Assembly (NCBI GenBank): GCA_013397455.1
Contig: VYZB01000077.1
Span: 1,789,667-1,853,666, forward strand
Length of the DNA: 64,000 nt
From: Crotophaga sulcirostris
Taxonomy: Eukaryota; Chordata; Aves; Cuculiformes; Crotophagidae
Direction: 5' to 3'
Positions 37,727 through 49,389 of this stretch are shown piece by piece (the first letter of the stretch is position 1; every line of letters begins with the position of its first letter). The translations under genes and the position numbers were made by a program. A model generated the notes under the pieces. It saw nothing but the letters and a program-made list of their open reading frames with translations, made no database searches and was not told the origin of the DNA.

Positions 37727-38005
37727 AGCCAAGCTGTCGACCCAGAGACCTTCTCCAGCCAGGAGTCGAGCCTGCTGCTGGAGCAGAAGGCCCCGGTGTT
37801 CTCCCAGCAGTACGCGGCGCAGGCTCAGATGGCGCAGGGCAGCTACGCGCCTATGCAGGACCCGAGTTTCCACGCCATGGGGCAGCGCCCCGGCTATGCG
37901 GCGCTGCGCATGCAGCCCCGGCCCAGCCTCCGGCCCACGGGCATCGTGCAGAACCAGCCAAACCAGCTGCGGCTCCAGCTGCAGCACAGGCTCCAGGCAC
38001 AGCAG
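37727..38005 (+). CDS. NCOA2: NCOA2 coding exon: start of the Gln-rich region, unusually GC-rich
   Basis: Encodes residues 1108-1200 in 93 whole codons (phase 0 to 0). It begins SQAVDPE and ends [15 protein letters not shown], the start of the Gln-rich region beyond AD1. By eye about two thirds of bases are G or C and CpG is frequent, unlike every neighbour. Compared with remembered mammalian NCOA2, several Ser or Thr residues are Ala or Gly (for example [24 protein letters not shown]). The frame is open and the splice sites (ctgcag, gtacga) are good, so the exon is functional. Confidence 0.96.
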
Positions 38006-39070
38006 GTACGACTGGCACAGATGCCTCTCCTGGGCAGTGCCTACTGGCTGTCAGCTTGCTCTTAAGTGTGTAACCTGTTCTGTTATGGTGTAATTCTACT
38101 TTTGAACTAAACACACGAGCCATAATGAATTTTTCTGTGACAGTACTTTGTGCATTCTTTCTTTCTTTAATCTTTTGTTGCATCTTTCCATTATTATTTC
38201 TATAATACTGTGCAAGAACATGCCTAGCATGTAAACCTAAATCTCAGTAATTCCTTGAGCAAGGCTATGGTGGGTTTTTCTGTTATACAGGTCTTTTTCT
38301 GTTTGTTGGATCTTCACTCTTCCAGTAATCTAAGTGCTTTTTTTATTGCTACCTGTTACTACATCTTTTCCTTTTCATAGCCTTAGTTTACTTTTAAAGA
38401 TCATTTTAGGTTGTTGTTTCTTGTATAGATTTAATCATAGAATGCTTTGGGTTGGAAGGGACCTTTCCAGGTCATCTAGTCCTGCAGGAGCAGGGACTTC
38501 TTTAACTAGATCAGGTATCTCAGAGCCCCATGCAATATGACCTTGAATGTTTCCTGGGATGAGGCCTCCACTTCTTCCCTGGGCAACCTGTTCCAGTGTT
38601 TCACTACCCTCATTGTAAAAAATTTCTTCCTTATCACCAGTCTAAATCTACCCTCCCTTAGTTTAAAACCACTATTCCTTGTAGTTTGTAGTACTATAAT
38701 GAAGATGTTAATGCTTTTCTAGTGGAGGAGGAAAGATCATTTCTACCTTCAGAAATCAGGAAAAGGTTAATTCAGAGTAAATCTCAACAGTCCAGTCCCG
38801 AACTCAAAAAGGGCAGGAACTGTAAAGGCAGCATGTTTTGTAAACAACTTAGTGCCTGTGTATGGTTTATTATCTCCTTAAGAAACTGGGATCTGTGAAT
38901 GATAATAGGACTTGAGCAGGAAAACTACTCCCTACTTGAATATGTAAAACTAGGTCCTCAAACCACCTGATCAGGAAGCATATGTGTATACCTCGGGATA
39001 TAAAATTTCCCTTTTCTTGTTTTTCTTCTAAAACTTTTGGGTTTGGGGGTTGGGTTTTTTTTTTCCTTAG
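38006..39070 (+). other. NCOA2: NCOA2 intron, 1.1 kb
   Basis: Holds one antisense CR1 fragment (38433-38685). The rest is AT-rich. The acceptor follows a strong T-rich tract at 39053-39070. Confidence 0.85.
38433..38685 (-). repeat. CR1 LINE 3' fragment, antisense, with a CATAGAAT-type terminus
   Basis: The terminus aatcatagaatg at 38433 is followed by gggttggaagggacctttcc, then ttccctgggcaacctgttcc at 38574-38593 and a cattgtaaaaaatttcttcc segment. This is the standard antisense CR1 3' end. Its octamer (ATTCTATG in sense) differs from the ATACTGTG tail of the copies at 24144, 50075 and 59314. Confidence 0.88.
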
Positions 39071-39148
39071 AATCGTCAGCCACTGATAAATCAGATCAGC
39101 AGTGTCTCCAATATGAATCTGTCTTTGAGACCTGGAGTGCCAACACAG
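39071..39148 (+). CDS. NCOA2: NCOA2 coding exon: Gln-rich region, 26 codons
   Basis: Encodes residues 1201-1226, [20 protein letters not shown] followed by PGVPTQ, in 26 whole codons. It matches the corresponding short exon of NCOA2 with small changes (for example Leu-Ser for Leu-Thr). Both ends are phase 0, so it can be skipped without breaking the frame. The acceptor is ttccttag and the donor gtaaga. Confidence 0.96.
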
Positions 39149-39686
39149 GTAAGACAAATAGTACTATTTTTTAAAAAAAATAAATCACTTTGTTTTCTTC
39201 TTTCTCCCCCCAGTTAAGTACCATAGTAAAGTGATGTAGTAAATACAAGCAATAAATTCTAAAACTTGAATACAAATAATGCAGTATGTCTAATAGGAAG
39301 TTATTTTACTGTTTAATTTCTGAGAGTCTTTCCCATATTTACATGGGGTGGATGGTTGTTTACTGGAGAAGTGATATAACATGCATTTTTAATCAAACTC
39401 CTTATTTCCTAAAGATGCATTTTTTAAAGAGCTACTCTATTTGCAATTACAAATCACTGCAACATTAAGCACTGGTATTATTTCAGTTACTGACTCTTGC
39501 ACTGTAGGAAGTCTTTCCAGGCAGAAGTATTAATAGGATTATTTTTTCCCATTTAATTTTATTGTTAGTTGTGTGGTGGGCAAGAAAGAGAACTGGAATC
39601 TTCCATATTACCCCAGTGCAGATGCCTCCACTGATCAGGTTGCCTCAGAAGAGATGATTGATAGGTGGTGGTGGCTTTCTCTGCAG
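39149..39686 (+). other. NCOA2: NCOA2 intron, 0.54 kb
   Basis: AT-rich intron with acceptor ctctgcag. An open frame runs from 39573 through the acceptor into the exon, but the sequence before 39687 has no NCOA2 counterpart. Confidence 0.85.
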
Positions 39687-39927
39687 GGCCCTATCAATGC
39701 GCAGATGCTGGCACAGAGGCAGCGGGAGATCCTGAGCCAGCACCTGCGGCAGCGGCAGATGCAGCAGCAGCAGCAGCAGCAGGTGCAGCAGAGGACGCTG
39801 ATGATGCGAGGGCAGAGCTTGAGCATGACCCCCAGTATGGTGGCCACTGGTGGCATACCAGCAACCATGAGCAATCCACGGATCCCGCAGGCAAATGCAC
39901 AACAGTTTCCGTTTCCTCCAAACTACG
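39687..39927 (+). CDS. NCOA2: NCOA2 coding exon: poly-Gln tract and start of AD2 region
   Basis: Encodes residues 1227-1306 plus one base of a Gly codon. It runs [25 protein letters not shown], a run of seven Gln all coded by CAG (39762-39782), [10 protein letters not shown], and [18 protein letters not shown]. Seven Gln exceed the four in the remembered human sequence at this point. An unspliced continuation is open to 40085 but carries no NCOA2-like sequence. The acceptor is ctgcag and the donor gtactg. Confidence 0.96.
39762..39782 (+). repeat. NCOA2: pure (CAG)7 coding repeat
   Basis: Seven uninterrupted CAG codons in the Gln-rich region, flanked by ATG and GTG. Being pure, the tract is prone to length change. 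Confidence 0.95.
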
Positions 39928-41266
39928 GTACTGGTTCTACCTCCTCAGTGCATTCCAGCAGACCTTTCTCCCCTGTGTCCTCCCCAGTGTTGGGTCCAAA
40001 CCCCCCTCCCACAGCTCCTTGCCTGGCTCCTTGGGTGCAATGGGAAATGTGGAACTTCAGGCTTCTTGGGGTTCCTGAAATGTGACATAGGCCCTTCCAC
40101 TTTCCTAGGTCTAGTACCACATATTCTCTAAGCACTGTTCTTTTTTTGAGCAGTAGCAGAACTGTGGTGTTTGTGTTTGCATGTCTATAAGTTTAAAAAC
40201 ATATAACTGTGTATGCACACAGGAACACATATACACATAACTAGTGGCTTGATGAACCCTGAATTTTGACTAAACTCAACAAACCAATATGTACAGTAAA
40301 AAGTGCAAATGAAGAAAAGATATTAATTGGTGCTGTCAAACAGCATAAGGTGACCAGAAGCTTCATCAGAAGCAAAGCTGTACATAATCCTTTTAAATAG
40401 TTTTTATATTGGTGGGGTTTTTTTGCATTCTGGTAATGAGATATTTTTTAAGTATCAGGTAGATTCTTCTCCCCAAAATATAATTCTTCGTGTGTGCATC
40501 AGTTACTTGCTAATTTTACATTATATTGAGTGTAAATAATAAAAACTTTTTTTCAGATTAGCTATTCTTTCCCTGTCCTTAATTGTAGTATGACATCTAA
40601 TACCATTTTCTTTGTATGTCTTACAAAGCTGTATACTACTTTGTTCTGGCACTGCATGGGGAAGTTACCTCCATGTAGTTATTGTTATACAGCTTCTTTA
40701 TGTATAAGTATTGTATATTACAATTATATTAAATAATATGTAATGTGCAAGTTCTGCTGATATAACAAATTATGTCTGCCCAATTCTAAATTTGCTGTCC
40801 ACTCGTATTGATCTCTTATCCTTTACACCAGTAAGAAGTTAAGTCATGGAGGCAGTGAATATAGGAATAGATTTCATACCTCCTAATTTCTTATGCCAGA
40901 ATTAGGGGTGGCTTGGTTTTATAGACAGAAGTGATATGTTTTATTTGTTGTTTTGAATGCTGTTCCTGTAAAAAAAAAAAATCATTTACCAGTGTTTTTC
41001 TTCTGGCCTGTGGAGAACAGAGATTGCTTGTGTGATTAGGGCACACAGGTAGCCCAACATACTTACAGACAATTATTTTTTTAAGATTATGCATAAATAT
41101 TACTTGATGATGTCTCACTTTTAATCTAGATCCCATGTTAAGACACAGGGTTATCGGTTCCACATTACATAAGTAGGACTACGTAAAGAAATGTCTGCAG
41201 ATATGAGCTCTTGGCTTGTTTTAACTGTGAATGTACTGTGGCTAAATTTCTTGTTTTCTTCTTCAG
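39928..41266 (+). other. NCOA2: NCOA2 intron, 1.3 kb
   Basis: AT-rich intron; an A-run lies near 40970-40981. The acceptor is ttcttcag. No repeat family was recognised. Confidence 0.85.
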
Positions 41267-41444
41267 GTATTAGTCAGCAGCCCGATCCAGGCTTCACAGG
41301 GGCCACCACTCCTCAGAGTCCACTGATGTCCCCAAGACTGGCTCATACTCAAAGCCCCATGATTCAGCAGTCTCAGGCTAATGCTGCCTATCAGTCCTCT
41401 ACGGAAATGAATGGGTGGGCACAAGGGAATATGGGTGGAAACAG
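41267..41444 (+). CDS. NCOA2: NCOA2 coding exon: AD2 region
   Basis: Encodes residues 1308-1365: [40 protein letters not shown], then a more variable [18 protein letters not shown]. This lies in the C-terminal activation domain AD2, which recruits the arginine methyltransferases CARM1 and PRMT1. Split codons on both sides (Gly and Ser). The acceptor is ttcttcag and the donor gtaaat. Confidence 0.97.
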
Positions 41445-43686
41445 GTAAATCAGAACAAAACCAAAACGAACACACAGAGTAGTGGGGTCATTTATGGTCT
41501 ACACTTATTTATGAGGCTGTTTATATGTAATTGTTCTCTTGTTTGTCCTTTAACTATCTATCCTAAAAGAGATTTCTTTTCAATTCGGCTTGACAAGTTG
41601 GTTTAAATTCTGTCTTCTTACAAGGCCAAGTGAGTGCATAGCTAAAAGACCTGCATCCACACAATGCATTGCTTTGTCTGTGATGACTGACTAAACACTG
41701 TGTCCTTAAGAAGCACTTCTGCTGCACAGTGAGCTCCAGCCTCTAACGTTTGTGTGGATGCATTTCTTCTGCATATGATTTTCATGTTGTGCTCCCACAC
41801 TGCTTTCCACGAGGCTGGATCAGCTGAGCTGGAGCCTATGCATTCCCTACTGCTCTGGAATTGCAGTCACTGGATATCACCTCCCACTTTAAACGCTGGA
41901 GTGCAACCAGGTTCAGTCCATTAGTGCTTGCACATACTGCGGGTCAGCATATAGCTGTCATTCTCTGAGAGCATTGTAGCATGCCTCATGCATGCAGTCA
42001 CCTTTTCAGCTGAGGCCCATGCCCCAGTCAGTATAGCTCTAATAATCAGTCTATCCACGTTGAATGGGTTCACTGTTGAACACTGCCAGTAGGCAACAAA
42101 GAGCCTTCCAGATGGCAATGATCTGTGCTTCTCATTGGAAGACAGGAGGAGCTATCAGGTTGGTGTACAGCCTGTATTACTTGACACTGGGGTGCCCATA
42201 GTTGCCTCTAGCATAGAGCCTTTGTCATCCTGGAGGTCTCAGGCTGCTCTTACTGTACCAGTCCAGCAACAAATCTTCTTCACAGTGGTTGACCAAGTTA
42301 TAATAAACCTGGAAAAACATTATTTCCATGACAAGGCTGATCCAAGTGAAGTCTCCCTTAAAGCAACTGATTTATCTCTCATCCTCATCCTTGTCCATGC
42401 CTCTTCCTCATGGTCTTCCTGACGCATCTCCAGGAGGCATTGTTACCACTGTCATGGCTTCTGCCAAAACAGCAGCAGGGGCAGCTTGGTAAGACTAATG
42501 GTTGGCTTGCTGAACTGCAGCTCTACAGCAGAGACATGTCAAATGTGTTTACACAAGCCACTGAGTATTCACAATGGTCTGTAGTGTACTGTTTCATCCA
42601 TCCAGATAACAACTTTAAAATGGGGTTAGGTGGCCTGAAAAGACATGGAATTGGAAAGAAGAGAATGGTGGGATTTTCTGAGTTTGGTCCTGTGCCCAGA
42701 ATGCCATTGCACTTCACCGAGTCTCACAGTATGCAGCAATAACCTAATGGAGCACCCAAGTGCAAGGTTGAGCGTGAACCCTGAAAGGTTTCTTCAGCTG
42801 TGGGAGCAGTACTTTACAGGGAAGTAGAAGTCAGCAGTTGATAGTAAGGTGGTTGCTGCGTGCCATCCGACACACAGCAGCACTTCCATGGTATTTAGGT
42901 CTAATGCAGATCTTCTGAACAGACACATTACCAGTAATAAAGCCTTCATTGACTGTTGGATTATGCTTGAAAAGTAGAAAAGACTGATATGTAAACTATC
43001 CAGAAAGCACTTGACCTCAAACAAATTCTGGGGTGAGATGTTCTACAGTTACTCCTTAAGGTGTTCTGAAACGGCCTTAAAGGAACATAGAGGGTAATTG
43101 TTTTAGACTTTATGTTGTTTCTTACAATGCCACTTTTTCAATACTTGATGCTAAGATTTAGTAAATTAATTTCTGCACAATTGCATGTCTATATTTGTGA
43201 GCCCACTTACCATAATTGTATGTACAAATCTGGTATTCATATGTGCAAATAGCCTTTTTTTTTCAAAAAGAAAGTTTATTAGACCAAATCCAGTCTCAAC
43301 TCAACCATCCCATGTTGTGCTAGCAATGGAGGGAGAAAAAGCGATTTTCCTTTCCCTCAAAAAATTTCTTTCCCAAACATCTTTAAAATACACACAAAAC
43401 CCATTTAGACAGATAGTTGGCTGCTTTTGCACACGCTTAACAGATTTGTACTCTACCATAGTTTCGCACGCAAAGGCATGCATTTTTGTGCACAGACATG
43501 GAACCTTAAATTTTGAAAATCTATTCCTTAGATGTTAATGTAGCTGAAAACTAGTTTTTCCTTTGAAGTTGGCATAAACAACAGTATGTACAAATTCTAG
43601 CTTAAGATTTATTAAAAAGAGAGTAGTTTCTTAGTGGCTTCAGCATTCTAAGTCTGACACATTGCTTTTTCCATTCCTTGCTGTAG
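41445..43686 (+). other. NCOA2: NCOA2 intron, 2.2 kb, with an unexplained GC-balanced block
   Basis: From about 41640 to 43050 base composition and word complexity rise above the surrounding introns. The block contains several overlapping ORFs of 60-110 codons on both strands with no single intact frame. It may be a decayed mobile element or pseudogene, but I could not assign a family. The rest is AT-rich. The acceptor is ttgctgtag. Confidence 0.6.
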
Positions 43687-43885
43687 CATGTTTTCACAAC
43701 AGTCCCCACCACATTTTGGGCAGCAAGCAAGCACCAGCATGTACAATAATAACATGAACATCAGTGTATCCATGGCAACCAACACAAGTGGTATGAACAA
43801 CATGAACCAGATGACAGGGCAGATCAGCATGACCTCAGCGACCTCTGTGCCTACATCAGGGTTGTCCTCCATGGGTCCTGAGCAG
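43687..43885 (+). CDS. NCOA2: NCOA2 coding exon: Met/Asn-rich part of AD2
   Basis: Encodes residues 1367-1432: [20 protein letters not shown], then [24 protein letters not shown] and [10 protein letters not shown]. This Met/Asn/Ser-rich stretch is characteristic of the NCOA2 C-terminus. The exon begins with the last base of a Ser codon and ends in phase 0. The acceptor is gctgtag and the donor gtgaga. Confidence 0.97.
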
Positions 43886-46800
43886 GTGAGAATTTAAGGA
43901 CTTGAGATGACAGCTAGAGGATTTGCTTCGACTTTCAGTAGTTTTTCAGGTCCGCTGTGTTGGGCTGTAACTACTGTAAGTCATCACATTTCTTTTACTA
44001 GTTTTCTTGAGAAATTATGATGTTAAAAAAGCTTTGTTTTTAGCTCTGCACTCAAATAACTGGGGTGACTCCATGGGGTAGAAAGCATCTTTCGCATCTA
44101 TATTTCCCATTTTGATGTAGCACCCTTGTAGCTAGCCCATATCGTTGCTCCTGAACTTCCATGGAAAGTGGGTGCCTATCTAGCTCCTCTTCTGAGCAGG
44201 TAAGTTTCCACAACACGCTTGCAGGTCACCAGTGTCCTTGCTAATTTTCACAGCAGTGGAGGCTAGAACTGAATGGCAGGCAGCTGTTTCCTAGAGATAA
44301 TAGTGAAAGATGCTGGCGTGGGCAGTGTGTGGAAGATGCTTCTACTGCCACTGTTTGTAGTACCAGACAATAGGCAGTCAACTTAAAGAACTGGCATCTT
44401 TGTGAATACAAAATCCTCACTTGTGATGTGGCATGTATAAAATAGGTTACTGAATCAATAGGTAAGTAACTCGTTCTTCTCTGCTGAGAGGAGGTTTATG
44501 CACTTAGTTTTATTTGAGACTGCTACTTAGGGTATCTGAAATAAGAAAAATAATATTTTTGTTTGTCGACCTGCAGTTAAACTGACACAGTACATTAATA
44601 AGTATTTGACAAACAAGTCCTCTTAATTAACAGGTTCATGTGTTTGTTTCGGAACTGAATTGTGGTTTGTTCAACACACAGACTTGACATTATGGACTTT
44701 TCTAAGAAATATTGACAGAAAAGTACCTCATGTCAAGGCAGCATCTCCTGCTGTGGTGGATCATGTCATAAACCTTTTTTCTGAGACCATAATGTTCCGG
44801 TTTAAAACTGGATATATTATTGGCTTGTTAATGTGTGTCCTTTTTCCAGAATGCTTACTTTCCCTATCTTGTCCTTTAGCTTAAATAGTTCTTTTCCTTT
44901 CTTGTTTTTAGAAAGAGCTATTCTATCAACGTGACTTCTTTGTTGTTTTGAGATTGTTGCATTGTTTTGGTTTGGGTTTCTTTTTTTTTTCTTTCAAGTT
45001 AAACAAGCCACAGTGTTCTAGTCTCTTTTTGTAGGCTTCAAAATCCCTTGCCTTTTCTGCACCTGTTCCAGTTTCAATCAGTGTTTCCTAAGCACCAGAG
45101 CCATGTGCATAACACTAGTTCTTCCCCATTTCTCTTGGAATACTCTGACAGATATAGCCTCAGATCACATTTGTCTTTTACAGCTGCTGCATTCTGGTGA
45201 CCTGAAGTAATTTTGATACTCCCAAATCTGTCACCTTCTCTGATACTCCCAGTTGCTAAGCCCAATTATAGCAGACGTTTTTATTATTATTAGTTCACAA
45301 GTGCATACTATTGCACACATTTAATGTAATAAAGCAGAAGTAAATGCCAAAAAAAGAGTAAGGATTTGAAGGTGACAGCCCAATCTGATTTCTCAGCACG
45401 CCCATGCTACAGAAGTTTCCCCAGGAACCTAAACTAAGACATATGCATAATAGAAAGAGATGTGGTTTTATTTCAAAGACTTCCATGCAGACTACTGTTT
45501 CCACTGGCACAGTTGTCACACTACTTTTCCTTCCTGTGAGACTACTAGATCTTGTTTCAAGATAGCAGTTATCTAACTTCCAGTAAGCTAAATAGGCTGA
45601 GGTTCTTTATCCATCTCAACATTTGTTTTTCAACCCATCCCTTTTGGGGGCCTACTTTAAACTCCATTGTTGTAACCTCCTTCTTGAAGTATGAACATCG
45701 TCACCAGATACAGTAATTTAACAGTGACTTCACCAAGGCTGTGTAGAGTCTCAGCTTTGCTTGTAATTTCTCTTTCAGTCCATGGATGGGTTGCTTTGGC
45801 TCTTGGTGACAGTGTGGCACTGCAGAGTGCACACCAAAACCCTTATGATGATCCCCAAACCCTCCTCCACATGTTCATAGAGAGGAAACTTGTGTTCTTT
45901 GTTCCCAGATACATTGCCCGTTCCTTTTGTCTGCATTAAATTGCTTTTCTTAGACTGAGTCTAACCAAAGTGCTGTGGCTCATTTTGTAACAGTAATCTG
46001 TTTTCCTTCTGATTTACCACCCCAGCACTGTGTCATCTGCAAACTCTGTAAGCAAATGTTTTATGTTTCATCTAGGTCAGAGGTGGCCAGCTGGCAGCTG
46101 AGGGACCATTTCTGGTCCACAAGACAGTACTTTTTAGTCCTCAGGAATGTATGCTGTGCTGCTTCGCTTTTTGTTTCCCAAGAGACAGGAATAAATAAAA
46201 ATGTGTATATTAGTACTAAAATTGATTTTTTTTTTCTGTGTTCAGGGCATAGTGTTTCACAGCTTGGCACCTTTAGCAATTGACCTAGACTGTGTTAAAC
46301 TTTTTCTTGTAACTGGTGGTTTTCAAAATGACTATATTTTCTTTAATTCTGCTGACTGCTGCCATTTTTGTTCATTCTTTTGGCTTTTTTTATACTATCA
46401 CCTACACTTTTACTTATTCATTACCATTTTTTGTTCCATAATACATAATTTTAACTTCACATGCTCATCACTTTCTAACCACAGTGAATAACAGTGGTTA
46501 CGGTATGAAGTGTTCCAGCTTTTGAAAAAAACTTAACACTTCATATGTTATTGGATGTTTTTTGGAAGTTGCTTGTTAGTCAAAAGCTGTGCCAGAGCTT
46601 ATTTACCTGGTAAGGAACAAGTATATTACCTTTGGTACCAAACAGATTTGTTTGGCTCTGTCTCCTGTCTCTTTGTAGCACCATACTGTGTCATACAGGC
46701 ATATCCAGAGTACAGAAATACTAAGTTAGGTGTTTATCTGCTCGTATGGGTATATCTCCAACTTCTCTTGTTTACTACTTAGGCTCCCAGCATCACCAAA

Positions 46801-49299
46801 TAAAAAATGAAGGTTATGCCCAAGATGGTCTTGCTGTTTATCATGCTTAGAGGCTCTTGTACGTACTTGAGGGATCAGACCTTGTCTCATTATCATCTTC
46901 TCGCTTATAATTATGTTAAAGTTCTTTAGGGTGCTCTTACTAGTGTGTCTTCTAGGAGACAGGATGCCAGGAATGCTGAAATGCTACGTTACTTATCTTA
47001 CATCACAGATCCATGTTATTTACAGAGTTGTCAGAGAAGAAATTTGAAACCTTTGCAAGAGAAGAGACTTTTCAGTATATAAAAAACTATCTAGGTGTCC
47101 ACTCAGAGTAGATTTTTATTAATTTGCACAGGGCAGTACTCCCAGACCAAAAGTGTCATGGCATCAACAAGGAGTTATCTTGGAACAGTATTTTGATTTT
47201 GTTCAGCGTATTGGATGAAAGGAGCTCTGGAGTGGTAGGAAACTTTTCTCATTAGACACCTTGTATATAATACTGCTTTATTAGCAAGAGGCTGCATTAA
47301 TGTGCTTTATTGCAAAGGAATTATAAAATATCTGGTTTGTTTAGTTATTAGATTTCTTATCTGATAACATCACTTGGACCTGTCTTCAGAAAATCATAAA
47401 ACCCTTTCCGTTTCTTTGCCCTTCTGTGTACTTTTCTGATTGAATTGTTACTGCAGTCAGAAGAGTTAATGGGTAAATGTAGGGTGTTTTGTTTCAAGGA
47501 CTTCAGAAGCAAATGTATTCATAGAACAAAACAGTAGACTTTTTCTTTTTGTATCTGTTACGGTGCCAGTCAGGATTCTTGCATTATCACTGGCAAAGAG
47601 ATTCTGTGGTAGGAACTTCACTGTGCCTTTGCTGCTTTTGTGGAGTGCAGCGTGGAACCATCTTCCTTTTCCGTACCTATCCATACCTATCTGCCACAGT
47701 GAAAATCTTGTACTCATCTTTTTATTTCAAAACTGCTGTTGCTTCAGGATACAATTTTTTATTTCTACTTTTTATTTTTTCTTCTATTTTGTCTAATGAA
47801 CCAACAGAAAAGACATTTATGTGCCTGTGCATTCTGATGAACGTTGATCAACTGCAGAAAACACTTTTCAAATATGGATTCTGTTGCTTAGTCAAATGCA
47901 TGTAGATAAAGCTATGAAGCTGTCTACTTTCTTTCTTAACAAAATAGTGTTGTTCCCTTCCCTTCTAAGTTTTCAGATTCAGGTTTAAAAATCTGCCCAT
48001 TTGTATGAAGAAGCAGAAAGTATCACTAGGAGGTTTGCAGCACTTAAACAATCAATTTTGTCAGAGTTGAAATTCTTGGCAAAAATGTTTTCAGGCAAAA
48101 ATATTTTAACCTTTCTCATTGAACTGCAGTCGTGTCTCTGGCAGTATTTGAAACCACCTGTTTAGGTGGTTGTATGTGATTGCATTTAGCTCTGCGACAT
48201 TTTGCAAAATCAATGAAAAGCAGCAGAAACAAAAGTCAGAGGACCTGAAATGACAAGACTTTGGTGCAATAGATCCCAGATAGTCTTCCCTCCTTGCTGC
48301 TGCAAGTTTCTGTAGCTGAACTGAGGTAGAGCCATGGCAGTGCCACTCCTTGGCAACATGAGTCTCCTAAAGAGCAGATGACACAAAGAACATCTTTTAC
48401 CTTCCAGCAAAATCTGGAGGGGCATATCTTCACTATTATGACATCCATCTAATCTGGGGGAACTATCAGAGAGAACCGAGTCAACAAAGGCTCCCTAGGA
48501 AGAAGTTTCTTTCCCTATAAACCTTCTAATGAAAGCTGGATTTTCTAATACTTTAGAAGCATGCTGAAGGGCTGTGTTTTGTATTTTATATTGGTTCCAG
48601 TCTGTCCTACAGTGAGCTTGATCCTTTGATTAAGGAAGTAATGCTGTAAATTTGGCAAGCTACTCTTTCCACGTAACTAAGCATGACTGACCCTTTGGTT
48701 GTACGGTAATACACAGCTTCACTACCTCACCATGGCTGTGTTCTGAAAACTGATGAGACCATCCCTTTAGGAAAGCATGCTGCTGCAGGTTTCCCCGTTT
48801 AATGCTGTCTTTCTCCCATAGCTTATGAACAGAAATGTAAGTGTCATTAAAACTCGGTCAATAGTCGGTATAATTCAGCCTACATATTATCTCATCAGGC
48901 TTGGAAAAAAAAATGTGGTGGTTTGCAAGCAGAAAAGCTGTGTGTTACTGAGGTTAGGAAAGTAGTTACGTGTTTCTGCTTTCAGGACTTTCATAGCAGA
49001 CAGATCCTCTTCAAATAATACTGACCTAATTTATGGAGTCTGTTTTGTAAAATACACATAAGGGTCATAGAATCAGGAAGGAAATCTTAGTTGTTGACTG
49101 TGAAGCAGAACGATATGAGTCAAACACGTGGTGTTCAAGAAGGGTGCTCAGCTATATAGTTACTTCCCTTATTGCAACATCATCTCAAAAGTGGATGTTG
49201 GAATATCAAGTAGAGTGCTTTATAATGCTCCTTTTTAATTCCCAGCCCTTTTCCTGGCATACTTTTAATTGGTTCTCCTGAATATCTTCTTACCAATAG
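43886..49299 (+). other. NCOA2: NCOA2 intron, 5.4 kb
   Basis: Mostly AT-rich. A possible ancient antisense CR1/L3-like stretch lies at about 45020-46060. No exon or RNA gene was recognised. The acceptor is taccaatag. Confidence 0.8.
45020..46060 (-). repeat. possible ancient CR1/L3-like LINE remnant, antisense
   Basis: Isolated phrases fit the antisense layout of a non-LTR reverse-transcriptase region, such as ctgcacctgttccagttt near 45058 and gtgtcatctgcaaactctg near 46030, which would be the Phe-Ala-Asp-Asp region in antisense. There is no readable frame, and the rest is too diverged to be sure. Confidence 0.3.
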
Positions 49300-49389
49300 G
49301 TTAATGATCCTGCTATGAGGGGAGGCAATCTTTTCCCGAACCAGCTGCCTGGGATGGACATGATAAAGCAGGATGGAGATGCAACACGG
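49300..49389 (+). CDS. NCOA2: NCOA2 coding exon: near C-terminus
   Basis: Encodes residues 1433-1462 in 30 whole codons: [20 protein letters not shown] followed by [10 protein letters not shown]. The mammalian ending is MIKQEGDTTR, so the IKQE sumoylation-type motif is IKQD here. Both ends are phase 0, so the exon is skippable in frame. The acceptor is ccaatag and the donor gtaaga. Confidence 0.97.

Noticed and set aside
39645..39921. Several antisense and shifted ORFs across the CAG region (poly-Cys, poly-Leu, poly-Ala)
   Set aside because: They are alternative readings of the CAG/CTG repeat with no protein-like sequence outside it.
46070..46260. Possible hAT-type element starting cagaggtggcc
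   Set aside because: No matching inverted terminus or target duplication could be found by eye.
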